Shown here: in pieces, positions 1 to 6,064 of the stretch
Position numbering within the stretch: the first letter of the stretch is position 1
Layout of the letters: each line of letters starts with the position of its first letter
Origin: JAPYTU01 sp036166735
GTDB lineage: Bacteria > Bacteroidota > Bacteroidia > Cytophagales > MED-G16
Assembly (NCBI GenBank): GCA_036166735.1
Contig: JAYZHG010000026.1
Span: 1 to 6,064 of the forward strand
Direction: 5' to 3'
DNA length: 6,064 nucleotides
Position numbers and translations under genes: made by a program
Notes under the pieces: model-generated
The model's input: only the letters and a program-made list of their open reading frames with translations
The model's database searches: none
What the model was told of the DNA's origin: nothing

Positions 1-41
1 TAATTAATTGTATTTGATTCCATCATTTGTAATTTTTTATA

Positions 42-72
42 AAATTAAGAAATAATAATCATTTCTTAATTT
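42..72. terminator. 12-bp perfect inverted repeat, candidate (possibly bidirectional) terminator
   Basis: The left arm aaattaagaaat (42-53) is the exact reverse complement of atttcttaattt (61-72), with a 7-nt loop (54-60). It lies 22 bp past the stop codon of the minus-strand gene at 95-367, where a terminator for that gene would be expected. The stem is nearly all A/T (one G:C pair per arm). Read on the minus strand it is followed by an A-rich rather than a U-rich run; read on the plus strand the trailing bases are moderately T-rich. The repeat is directly visible; the terminator role is inference, and it could serve either strand. Confidence 0.45.
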
Positions 73-94
73 ATTTTCAACACGAATAACTTAA

Positions 95-367
95 CTAATT
101 TTTCATTCTTTCTCTTCTAGCTATCTCTTCAACTTCTTTGTCTATATCATCAATTTCTTTAAATACAATTCTCAACTTTTTTTCTAAATCTTTTAAAGTA
201 GCCCTTGTTTCATCATCTAGATGATCAGATTTGTAAAGACTTAACAAATTATCTGCCGCTTTTGTTATTTTTTCCTTACTATCATCAACAAATCGATCAA
301 ATATTTCAAACTTATCTTTATTAATATCTTGATCTCCATAAATAAAACCTATTGTATTATCACTCAT
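95..367 (-). CDS. small charged helical protein of unknown function (90 aa)
   Basis: I do not recognise this family. The 90-residue product has no signal peptide, no membrane segment and no cysteine, so a soluble cytoplasmic protein is likely. Residues 1-18 are less charged (with GFIYG near the N-terminus). From about residue 20 to the end it is dense in K, D, E and R, with leucine and isoleucine spaced as in amphipathic helices (for example LKDLEKKLRIVFKEIDDI near residues 58-75), suggesting one or two helices or a short coiled coil. The ATG at 367 is the natural start; the A/T-only leader has no Shine-Dalgarno sequence, like the other genes here. It is divergent from the peptidase gene across a 77-bp gap and followed by an inverted repeat, so it is probably a single-gene transcript. 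Coherent composition and placement support it being real; no function can be assigned. Confidence 0.7.
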   Translation of the reverse strand: MSDNTIGFIYGDQDINKDKFEIFDRFVDDSKEKITKAADNLLSLYKSDHLDDETRATLKDLEKKLRIVFKEIDDIDKEVEEIARRERMKN

Positions 368-444
368 TATTTTGAATTATGATTATAGTAATTTATTTAT
401 TTAATATATTTATTTATTCAAAAAAATAAAATAATATCAAAAAA
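368..444. promoter_or_regulatory. A/T-only divergent intergenic region expected to hold two promoters
   Basis: This 77-bp gap separates the 5' ends of the small minus-strand gene and the plus-strand peptidase gene, so both promoters should lie here or just inside the genes. It is almost pure A/T. The 10-mer tttatttatt occurs twice in direct orientation (392-401 and 409-418, 17 bp apart). TTTG-like elements of the Bacteroidetes -33/-7 type (TTTG, TAnnTTTG) can be found, such as TTTG at 371-374 on plus and at 441-438 on minus, but I found no pair with the right spacing, so no exact promoter is called. There is no GG-containing Shine-Dalgarno before either start. Confidence 0.4.
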
Positions 445-2676
445 ATGATACTTAATCCAAAAAAAATATTCGTAATTATAACCCTTATCTGTTTAACTAA
501 TTATTCAGAATTATTAGCACAATCAATTCAATGGAATGATGATGAAAGTGGTTTTTATAGAATTAAGGACAACGAATTAATACTTCATAGTACAAATGGA
601 GATAAAGAAATTATTATAATAAGTAAAAAAGATTTATCACCAATCAATTCCAGCCCTCTCAAACTAAAAGGATATCAATTTTCAATTGATAGAAACAAAG
701 CATTAATTTTTACTAATACAAAAAGGGTATGGCGACGCGAAACAAAAGGAGATTATTGGATTTTAGATTTAAATAACAAAAAATTAACAAAACTTGGAAA
801 GGGGTTACCAGAATCTAGTTTAATGTTCGCGAAATTTTCTCCAGACGGAAACAATGTCGCTTATGTTAGTAAAGAAAATGCAAATAAAGTAAGAAATAGC
901 ACTACTAATGCAAATATCTTTATTGAAAATTTATCGAATAATCAAATTAAAAAACTCACAAGTTCAAATGGAACAAAAAAACTAATTAATGGAACTTTTG
1001 ATTGGGCATATGAGGAAGAATTTAATTGTAGAGATGGATTCTTATTTAATAATTCTGGAACTAAGATTGCATTTTGGCAAATTGATGCAAACCAAGTTAG
1101 AGATTTTTATATGATGAATAATACTGATTCTATTTATTCATTTAATGTCCCAGTAGAATATCCAAAAGTTGGACAAAATCCTTCTCCTGCTAAAATTGGA
1201 ATAATAGATTTAATAAATAATAACTCAATCACTTGGATAAAAATTCCAGGAGCACCTAATAATAATTATTTGCCAAGAATGACTTGGTCACCAAATTCTG
1301 ATGAATTATTTATTCAACAACTTAATCATAAACAAAATCATAGTAAATTATTCATTGCAAATACATCAACGGGTTCAACAAAATTACTAATGGAAGAAAA
1401 AGATAATGCTTGGGTTGATGTTAGAAACTCATGGCCAAATCAAGTTCAAGCTGGGTGGAAATTTATTAATAAAGGAAAAGAATTTTTATATACTACTGAA
1501 AAAGATGGATGGTCTCATGTTTATAGATTCAATATCAATACGAAAAAAGAGTACTTAATTACAAAAGGAGAATATGATGTAACCCAATCCCTAGCAGTAG
1601 ATGAAAAATCCAAACTATTATATTTTATTGCTTCTCCAAATAATGCAACTCAACGATATCTATATAAAGTTAGCCTTGATGGAAAAGGAAAACTTGAAAT
1701 GGTAACACCAAATGAATTAGAAGGATCACATAATTACCAAATTAGTCCTAAAGCAAATTTTGCCTTTCATAATTTTTCAAATTACTACACAAAACCAATG
1801 AGTCAATTAATTCAACTTCCTTCACATAAATCTATAAATAAAGGGGAAAGTATATCTGAGAAATTTAACCCTTCACTAAAAGATAATCACCCATTAAATT
1901 TCTTTCAAATTACTACAGTTGATAATATAACAATGGATGGATGGATTGTCAAACCAAAAAATATGGATCCAAATAAAAAATATCCTATTTTATTTTATTT
2001 CTATAGTGAACCAGCAGGAACAACAGCTGTTGATCGATATGGTATTGGAAACACTAGACTTTATAATGGTGACCTAAGAGAAGACGGCTACGTATATGTA
2101 TCTTTTGATGGCAGAGGAACACCCTCACCTAAAGGAAGAGCTTGGAGAAAAGCAATATATAGAAGCATAGGGAAAGTAAACGTTAGAGATATGGGAATGG
2201 GAGCATTAGAAGTTTTTAAAAAATTTGATTTTATTGACACTACAAGAGTAGCCGTTCATGGATGGAGTGGTGGTGGTTCAGCTACCCTAAATTGTTTGTT
2301 TCAATACCCAAATATTTTTCATACTGGCATTGCAGTTGCAGCAGTTGCTAACCAACTTACATATGATAACATCTATCAAGAACGATATATGGGAATACCT
2401 TCAGAAACTAAACAAGATTTTATTGATGGCTCACCGATCACACACGCAAAAAATTTTAAAGGAAATCTCTTATATATGCATGGAACAGCGGATGATAACG
2501 TACACTATCAAAATGCAGAAATGCTCATAAACGAATTAATCAAACACAAAAAAGTGTTTTATTTTATGGCTTATCCTAACAGGTCACATGGCATTCGAGA
2601 AAACAATGCTTATCCTCACGTTGCTATGATGTTCACAGATTTTTTAAGAAAAAATTGTCTTCCTGGTGGAAAATAA
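445..2676 (+). CDS. secreted dipeptidyl-peptidase IV-type S9 serine peptidase (743 aa)
   Basis: The protein is a prolyl-oligopeptidase-clan exopeptidase, expected to remove X-Pro or X-Ala dipeptides from peptide N-termini outside the cytoplasm. Residues 1-25 form a signal peptide (KK, hydrophobic core FVIITLICL, likely cut after LLA-25). Residues about 30-480 are the beta-propeller, including DWAYEEEF (186-193), whose E191/E192 match the double Glu of DPP IV that holds the substrate amino terminus. Residues about 485-740 are the alpha/beta-hydrolase domain: Tyr520 in FYFYSEPAG (oxyanion tyrosine), nucleophile Ser608 in GWSGGG, Asp683 in GTADDNVHYQN and His715 in NRSHGI. All DPP IV landmarks are present and the length is normal, so it should be active. 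The nucleophile loop is GWSGGG rather than the classical GWSYGG. The start at 445 directly precedes the signal peptide and has an A-rich leader. It converges on the kor operon and shows no functional link to it. Probable role: peptide scavenging. Confidence 0.95.
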   Translation: MILNPKKIFVIITLICLTNYSELLAQSIQWNDDESGFYRIKDNELILHSTNGDKEIIIISKKDLSPINSSPLKLKGYQFSIDRNKALIFTNTKRVWRRETKGDYWILDLNNKKLTKLGKGLPESSLMFAKFSPDGNNVAYVSKENANKVRNSTTNANIFIENLSNNQIKKLTSSNGTKKLINGTFDWAYEEEFNCRDGFLFNNSGTKIAFWQIDANQVRDFYMMNNTDSIYSFNVPVEYPKVGQNPSPAKIGIIDLINNNSITWIKIPGAPNNNYLPRMTWSPNSDELFIQQLNHKQNHSKLFIANTSTGSTKLLMEEKDNAWVDVRNSWPNQVQAGWKFINKGKEFLYTTEKDGWSHVYRFNINTKKEYLITKGEYDVTQSLAVDEKSKLLYFIASPNNATQRYLYKVSLDGKGKLEMVTPNELEGSHNYQISPKANFAFHNFSNYYTKPMSQLIQLPSHKSINKGESISEKFNPSLKDNHPLNFFQITTVDNITMDGWIVKPKNMDPNKKYPILFYFYSEPAGTTAVDRYGIGNTRLYNGDLREDGYVYVSFDGRGTPSPKGRAWRKAIYRSIGKVNVRDMGMGALEVFKKFDFIDTTRVAVHGWSGGGSATLNCLFQYPNIFHTGIAVAAVANQLTYDNIYQERYMGIPSETKQDFIDGSPITHAKNFKGNLLYMHGTADDNVHYQNAEMLINELIKHKKVFYFMAYPNRSHGIRENNAYPHVAMMFTDFLRKNCLPGGK

Positions 2677-2730
2677 TTTTATTACTTTAAACTAGAATTA
2701 ATTTGATTAAGTTTTTCTTTTCCAGGACAA
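2655..2730. repeat. imperfect inverted repeat spanning the convergent gene junction
   Basis: The 13-mer ttttccaggacaa (2718-2730, inside korB) is the reverse complement of TTGTC + CTGG + AAAA in 2655-2673 (inside the peptidase gene), the left arm carrying two extra 3-nt bulges (ttc 2660-2662, tgg 2667-2669). The 44-nt span between the arms is nearly pure A/T and contains both stop codons and the 5-bp gap. In a read-through transcript from either side it could fold, so it might help end both convergent transcripts. The pairing is visible; the function is speculative, since the loop is long and there is no classical compact hairpin with a T tract. Confidence 0.25.
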
Positions 2731-3740
2731 AGATCTTTTTCAACCAATTTATTTAAAGGAGTATCAACAATATCTAAAGTTTCTTTTAAATCCTTCGCTT
2801 TTGGATTTATATACAATAAACCAGTTAAAACTTTTCCTTGTTGTTCTGATTGCTGAATCTTTTTTATTGCTTCAATTTTGTTTTCAGGATTATAATTTTT
2901 AGATATTTTTTGAAGAGATAATATTGATCCATCATGAAGTGGTATATCAAGATTTTTTCCCTGTTTATAGCTTGCAGTAATCGTATTTCCAATTGGTACA
3001 AAATCTGTCATAGAAGCCACAGAATCATTATGCTCTCTTATATAATCATAACTTTTTGTTGAATTTTTATGATTATTAAAAGTGACGCAAGGCGAAATTA
3101 CATCAATAAGAGAAAATCCTTTATGACGTAAAGCCGCCTTCATTAAAGGGACTAGTTGTTCTTTATCTCCAGAAAAACTTCTAGCAACAAAACTCGCTCC
3201 TAAATGAATAGCCATTCCTGCTAAATCAATAGCTGGAAATAAATTGTCTTCGCCATACTTACTTTTTGATTCAATATCATTAGTAGCAGAAAACTGTCCT
3301 TTAGTAAGACCATAAGTGCCATTATTTTCTATAATATACACCACATTTAATTGTCTTCTAACGGCATGCACAAATTGTCCCATACCAATTGATGCTGTAT
3401 CTCCATCTCCAGAAACACCTAAATATGTTAATTCATGATTTGCAAGAGTTGCTCCGGTTGCAATTGATGGCATACGACCATGAACAGAATTAAACCCGTG
3501 TGATTGTTTTAAAAAATAACCTGGTGTTTTAGAAGAACATCCAATTCCAGATAATTTTGCTACTTGATGAGCAGCAATATTTAATTGAAAACAAGCTTCT
3601 ACAATTGCAGCGCTTATTGAATCATGACCACAACCAGCACAAAGTGTAGAAACAGGACCTTCATAGTCTCTTCTAGTAAGTCCCAATTTATTAATTTTGA
3701 GTCTTGGGTGATGGTTAACAGGTTTAGTTATATATGTCAT
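2682..3740 (-). CDS. korB: 2-oxoacid (probably 2-oxoglutarate):acceptor oxidoreductase, beta subunit
   Basis: This is the TPP- and [4Fe-4S]-binding subunit of a CoA-dependent 2-oxoacid oxidoreductase; with KorA it converts 2-oxoglutarate (likely) plus CoA to succinyl-CoA, CO2 and two low-potential electrons, in the cytoplasm. Visible motifs: CAGCGH at 34-39, GIGCSS at 65-70, the TPP/Mg motif GDGD (111-114) through ENN (138-140) and GLTKGQFSAT, and ISPCVTFNNH near 215-224. Cysteines 34, 37, 68 and 218 have nearly the spacing of the four cluster ligands I recall for Sulfolobus OFOR beta (12, 15, 46, 197). The 352-residue length is normal for the type lacking a ferredoxin domain. The SPCVTFNNH...STKSYDY stretch is, from memory, like 2-oxoglutarate-type KorB; pyruvate or branched-chain acids are not excluded. 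The start lies 4 bp after the korA stop with no Shine-Dalgarno, so translation is probably coupled. It appears to be the last gene of the operon. Confidence 0.93.
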   Translation of the reverse strand: MTYITKPVNHHPRLKINKLGLTRRDYEGPVSTLCAGCGHDSISAAIVEACFQLNIAAHQVAKLSGIGCSSKTPGYFLKQSHGFNSVHGRMPSIATGATLANHELTYLGVSGDGDTASIGMGQFVHAVRRQLNVVYIIENNGTYGLTKGQFSATNDIESKSKYGEDNLFPAIDLAGMAIHLGASFVARSFSGDKEQLVPLMKAALRHKGFSLIDVISPCVTFNNHKNSTKSYDYIREHNDSVASMTDFVPIGNTITASYKQGKNLDIPLHDGSILSLQKISKNYNPENKIEAIKKIQQSEQQGKVLTGLLYINPKAKDLKETLDIVDTPLNKLVEKDLCPGKEKLNQINSSLK

Positions 3741-3744
3741 CTTA

Positions 3745-5565
3745 TTATTTTTTCATTATTTCTTTAACTTCTTTTTCTGCCAAATAACTACTGATTTCTG
3801 TGCTGATAAAATGAGCAGTTATTGGCATCCCATCAAAACAAAGAACTGAAATCATTTTATCTGGAACAACATTTACTTCAGCCAATATCAATTTTTTCAT
3901 TTGAGCATCTCGATTTTGTTCAACCACAAAAATCATATCATGATTTTCTATAAAATCATGTACTTCTTTACCAAAAGGAAAAGCCCTTATTCTCATAGAA
4001 TCTAAAATGATTCCATCTGAAGATAACTCATCAAGAGCTTCAATCATTGAATAATCCGAGCCACCAAAATAAATTACTCCTTTAGAATTATTAACTGACC
4101 TAATAATTGGTTTCGGAACTAATTTGGCTGCATTTTCATGCTTTTTTAATATTCTAGTCAAATTTCTTGCATTAACTTTTCCATCTTCTGTATAAACAGC
4201 ATATTCATCATGAGACGATCCCCTTGTAAAATAAGCTCCTTTTTCTGGATGAGTACCTGGATAAGTTCTATAAGGAATCCCATCTCCATCTATGTCCAGA
4301 TATCTTCCAAATTTTTCCATACTATCTAAATCCTTCTTAGTTAATACTTTACCTCTATCAAACATATGCGTATCCTCCCATTTAAATTCTTTTGTAGTAA
4401 AATCATTCATTCCAATATCTAAATCTGAAAGAATAATTATGGGTGTTTGTAGCCGATCAGCTAAATCAAAAGCCATAACCGAAAATTCAAAACACTCCGT
4501 AGGATTAGAAGGAATGAGTATAATATGTTTTGTGTCACCGTGGGAAGCGTAAGCACAAGACAAAATATCCGATTGCTGAGTTCTTGTAGGCATTCCTGTT
4601 GAAGGCCCTCCCCTCTGAATATCAAATAAAACTGTAGGTACTTCCGCAAAATAAGCTAATCCAATAAATTCGGACATCAGTGAAATACCAGGACCGCTTG
4701 TAGCAGTAAAAGCTCTTGCTCCATTCCAATTAGCACCAATAACCATTCCAATAGCAGCCAATTCATCTTCCGCTTGAACAATTGCAAACTTATTTTTTTG
4801 AGTTCTATTATCTACTCTCAATTTTTCACAATATTTGATAAACGATTCAGCTACAGAAGTAGATGGTGTAATTGGGTACCAAGCACATACGGTAGCACCA
4901 GCATAAACACATCCCAATCCGGAAGCTTCATTTCCATTAGTAAGAATCATCCCTTTATTTTTATTTGACTTTCTAACTTTAATATCACATTGATTAGTAA
5001 GGTTGTCTTTCGCATAATTATATCCCATTTCTAAGGCCTTAACATTAGGAATAATAAGTTTTTCTTTTCCTTTAAATTTTGCTGATATTAAATCAACATA
5101 GACGTCTATTCCCATACCCAACAAGTAAGCTAAAGCACCAACGTAGACAATGTTTTTAAAAAGTAATCTTAATTTTGGATTTGAAAACTCACTAACACAA
5201 AGTTCAGTTAAGGGAATATCTAATACGTTGATATCATCCCTACCAAAATTTCTTTTCCAAGAAGAATCATATAACAAGTATCCGCCAGGTCTTATTTCGG
5301 CAACATCTTCAGCATAGGATTGAGGATTCATAGCCACCGCTATATCAACACCTTCTCTTCTTCCTAAATAGCCTTTTTCTGTAACCCTAATTTCAAACCA
5401 AGTAGGTAATCCTTGAATATTTGATGGAAAAATGTTTTTTGGACTTACAGGAACCCCTAACCTAAAAACTCCTTGTGCAAACATTTGATTAGCACTCGCA
5501 GAACCCGACCCATTAACATTTGCAAACTTAATTACAAATTCATTTTCTGATTTTATTTTATGCAT
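3745..5565 (-). CDS. korA: 2-oxoacid (probably 2-oxoglutarate):acceptor oxidoreductase, fused gamma-alpha subunit
   Basis: This partner of KorB supplies the CoA-handling and pyrimidine-side TPP domains of the enzyme. Residues about 10-190 are the gamma domain (FANVNGSGSASAN, FPSNIQGLPTWFEIRV, VDIAVAMNPQ). Residues about 205-400 are the alpha Pyr domain, with YPITPST (230-236), QAEDE (264-268), ATSGPGISLMSE (288-299) and DIQRGGPSTGMPTRTQQSD (315-333). Residues about 425-606 include GTHPEKGAYFTRGS and the C-terminal domain II (GGSDYSMIEAL, RAFPFG, VVEQNRD). At 606 residues it fits the gamma-alpha fusion class typical of two-subunit enzymes and is intact. The ATG at 5565 overlaps the upstream stop by 8 bp (ATGCATAA), so translational coupling is likely; the leader has no Shine-Dalgarno. 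Sequence features match, from memory, KorA of the Azoarcus-type 2-oxoglutarate enzyme. Substrate is inferred, not proven; the family assignment is firm. Confidence 0.94.
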   Translation of the reverse strand: MHKIKSENEFVIKFANVNGSGSASANQMFAQGVFRLGVPVSPKNIFPSNIQGLPTWFEIRVTEKGYLGRREGVDIAVAMNPQSYAEDVAEIRPGGYLLYDSSWKRNFGRDDINVLDIPLTELCVSEFSNPKLRLLFKNIVYVGALAYLLGMGIDVYVDLISAKFKGKEKLIIPNVKALEMGYNYAKDNLTNQCDIKVRKSNKNKGMILTNGNEASGLGCVYAGATVCAWYPITPSTSVAESFIKYCEKLRVDNRTQKNKFAIVQAEDELAAIGMVIGANWNGARAFTATSGPGISLMSEFIGLAYFAEVPTVLFDIQRGGPSTGMPTRTQQSDILSCAYASHGDTKHIILIPSNPTECFEFSVMAFDLADRLQTPIIILSDLDIGMNDFTTKEFKWEDTHMFDRGKVLTKKDLDSMEKFGRYLDIDGDGIPYRTYPGTHPEKGAYFTRGSSHDEYAVYTEDGKVNARNLTRILKKHENAAKLVPKPIIRSVNNSKGVIYFGGSDYSMIEALDELSSDGIILDSMRIRAFPFGKEVHDFIENHDMIFVVEQNRDAQMKKLILAEVNVVPDKMISVLCFDGMPITAHFISTEISSYLAEKEVKEIMKK

Positions 5566-6064
5566 ATTTAGGTTTATTATTTTTTATATCCATAGCTGTA
5601 CAATTTGAATATGTACGAGACTCCTCATACAAAAATGTTTGCATATCCCATGCTGCAGTAGGGCATCTTTCTGCACATAATCCACAATGCACACACATAT
5701 CTTCATCCTTAACCATTACTCTTTTAGTAGCTAGTTGTTCAGAGACTAATAAATCTTGATCTTTATTAGTTGCAGGAACTCTTAATTTTTTTCTTAATTC
5801 TTCTTCAGAATCATTTGCAATAAAATTTATAGTATCTGTAGGACAAATATCCATACAAGCATCACATTCAATACACTTACTTTCTGTAAATACGGTTTGC
5901 ACATCACAATTAAGACATCTTTGAGCTTCTTCAAATGCTAGCTTTTCATCATATCCAAGTTCAACTTCAACTTTTAAATTTTTTAATGATACTTTTTGAT
6001 CTGCATGAGGAACTAAAAATCTTTTATCTTGAGAAATATCATTGTCATAAGACCATTCATGTAC
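5558..6064 (-). CDS. FAD/NAD(P) oxidoreductase (GltD-like) with C-terminal 2x[4Fe-4S] ferredoxin domain, C-terminal part (KorC-like)
   Basis: The frame has no stop from the TAA at 5560-5558 up to the window edge, giving 168 visible residues; the N-terminal part lies beyond 6064. Fragment residues 46-54 read EAQRCLNCD, the RCxxC(D) motif found near the ends of GltD-like flavoprotein domains. Then come two ferredoxin motifs, CIECDACMDICP (64-75) and CVHCGLCAERCP (124-135), enough for two [4Fe-4S] clusters, separated by about 48 residues. A GTG at 5902 could be mistaken for a start giving a 114-residue ferredoxin, but it cuts right after RCLNCD inside a conserved-looking region. It overlaps korA by 8 bp, placing it first of three visible operon genes. 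I infer it carries electrons between KorAB and NAD(P), like the NADP-binding subunit (KorC) of 2-oxoglutarate:NADP+ oxidoreductase. The FAD and NAD(P) domains themselves are not in view, so that part is inference; the ferredoxin part is certain. Confidence 0.85.
   Translation of the reverse strand, partial: VHEWSYDNDISQDKRFLVPHADQKVSLKNLKVEVELGYDEKLAFEEAQRCLNCDVQTVFTESKCIECDACMDICPTDTINFIANDSEEELRKKLRVPATNKDQDLLVSEQLATKRVMVKDEDMCVHCGLCAERCPTAAWDMQTFLYEESRTYSNCTAMDIKNNKPKYA

Noticed and set aside
1..26. An ATG-ATG on the minus strand at 26-21 opens a frame that runs off the left edge (8 codons)
   Set aside because: Too short to judge; it may be the start of a next minus-strand gene, but there is no leader signal or recognisable protein sequence.
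371..396. Bacteroidetes-type promoter built from TTTG at 371-374 and TAATTTA at 389
   Set aside because: The spacer of 14 bp is too short and the -7 element lacks the final TTTG, so it is not called as a promoter.
392..418. Direct repeat of tttatttatt as a possible operator
   Set aside because: Such A/T repeats are expected by chance in a nearly G/C-free 77-bp gap; noted in the intergenic entry only.
451..495. Possible lipoprotein signal around Cys16 (TLIC) of the peptidase
   Set aside because: The residue before the cysteine is Ile, not Gly, Ala or Ser, so it is not a lipobox; ordinary signal peptidase cleavage after LLA fits better.
2330..2530. Open plus-strand frame of 66 codons inside the peptidase gene
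   Set aside because: It overlaps the conserved catalytic region of the peptidase in another frame and has no protein-like features.
4292..4968. Short open frames on both strands within korA (4292-4552 plus, 4461-4649 minus, 4774-4968 plus)
   Set aside because: They lie opposite or out of frame with strongly conserved KorA motifs and encode low-complexity sequence; shadows of korA.
5558..5902. A separate 114-residue ferredoxin starting at GTG 5902
   Set aside because: The frame continues upstream without a stop to the window edge with coherent protein sequence including RCLNCD, so the GTG is an internal valine codon.

Overview
The window looks like a piece of an AT-rich (about 30% GC by eye) bacterial chromosome, most likely from Bacteroidetes (Flavobacteriales or Cytophagales-like). 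Three things point that way: the genes have A/T-rich leaders with no Shine-Dalgarno sequence, there is a secreted dipeptidyl-peptidase IV-type S9 peptidase, and codon use is strongly A/T-ending throughout. This placement is inference; there is no rRNA or other marker gene in view.

Layout from left to right. Positions 1-94 are non-coding and hold a clean 12-bp inverted repeat (42-72) just past the end of a small minus-strand gene (95-367), which encodes a charged, helical 90-residue protein of unknown function. A 77-bp, almost pure A/T gap (368-444) separates it from a divergent plus-strand gene (445-2676) for a secreted 743-residue DPP IV-family serine peptidase with a complete catalytic triad. 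That gene converges tail to tail, with a 5-bp gap, on a tightly packed minus-strand operon that fills the rest of the window.

The operon is transcribed from right to left. First comes the C-terminal 168 residues of an oxidoreductase whose start lies beyond position 6064. Next is a fused gamma-alpha subunit of a 2-oxoacid oxidoreductase (KorA, 3745-5565), then its TPP- and Fe-S-binding beta subunit (KorB, 2682-3740). The first two genes overlap by 8 bp and the next two are 4 bp apart, so they are almost surely co-transcribed and translated together. KorAB oxidatively decarboxylates a 2-oxoacid, probably 2-oxoglutarate, with CoA to the acyl-CoA (or runs the reverse carboxylation). The edge gene, with two ferredoxin-type [4Fe-4S] motifs and an RCxxCD motif typical of GltD-like flavoproteins, probably links the low-potential electrons to NAD(P). 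This resembles the KorABC type of 2-oxoglutarate:NADP+ oxidoreductase described in Azoarcus.

The main correction to a naive reading concerns the ferredoxin-like gene. It does not start at the GTG at 5902. Its frame is open with homologous-looking sequence to the window edge, so a free-standing 114-residue ferredoxin is an artefact. I see no mobile element, CRISPR array, tRNA, rRNA or clearly undescribed system; the gene of truly unknown function is the 90-residue one.
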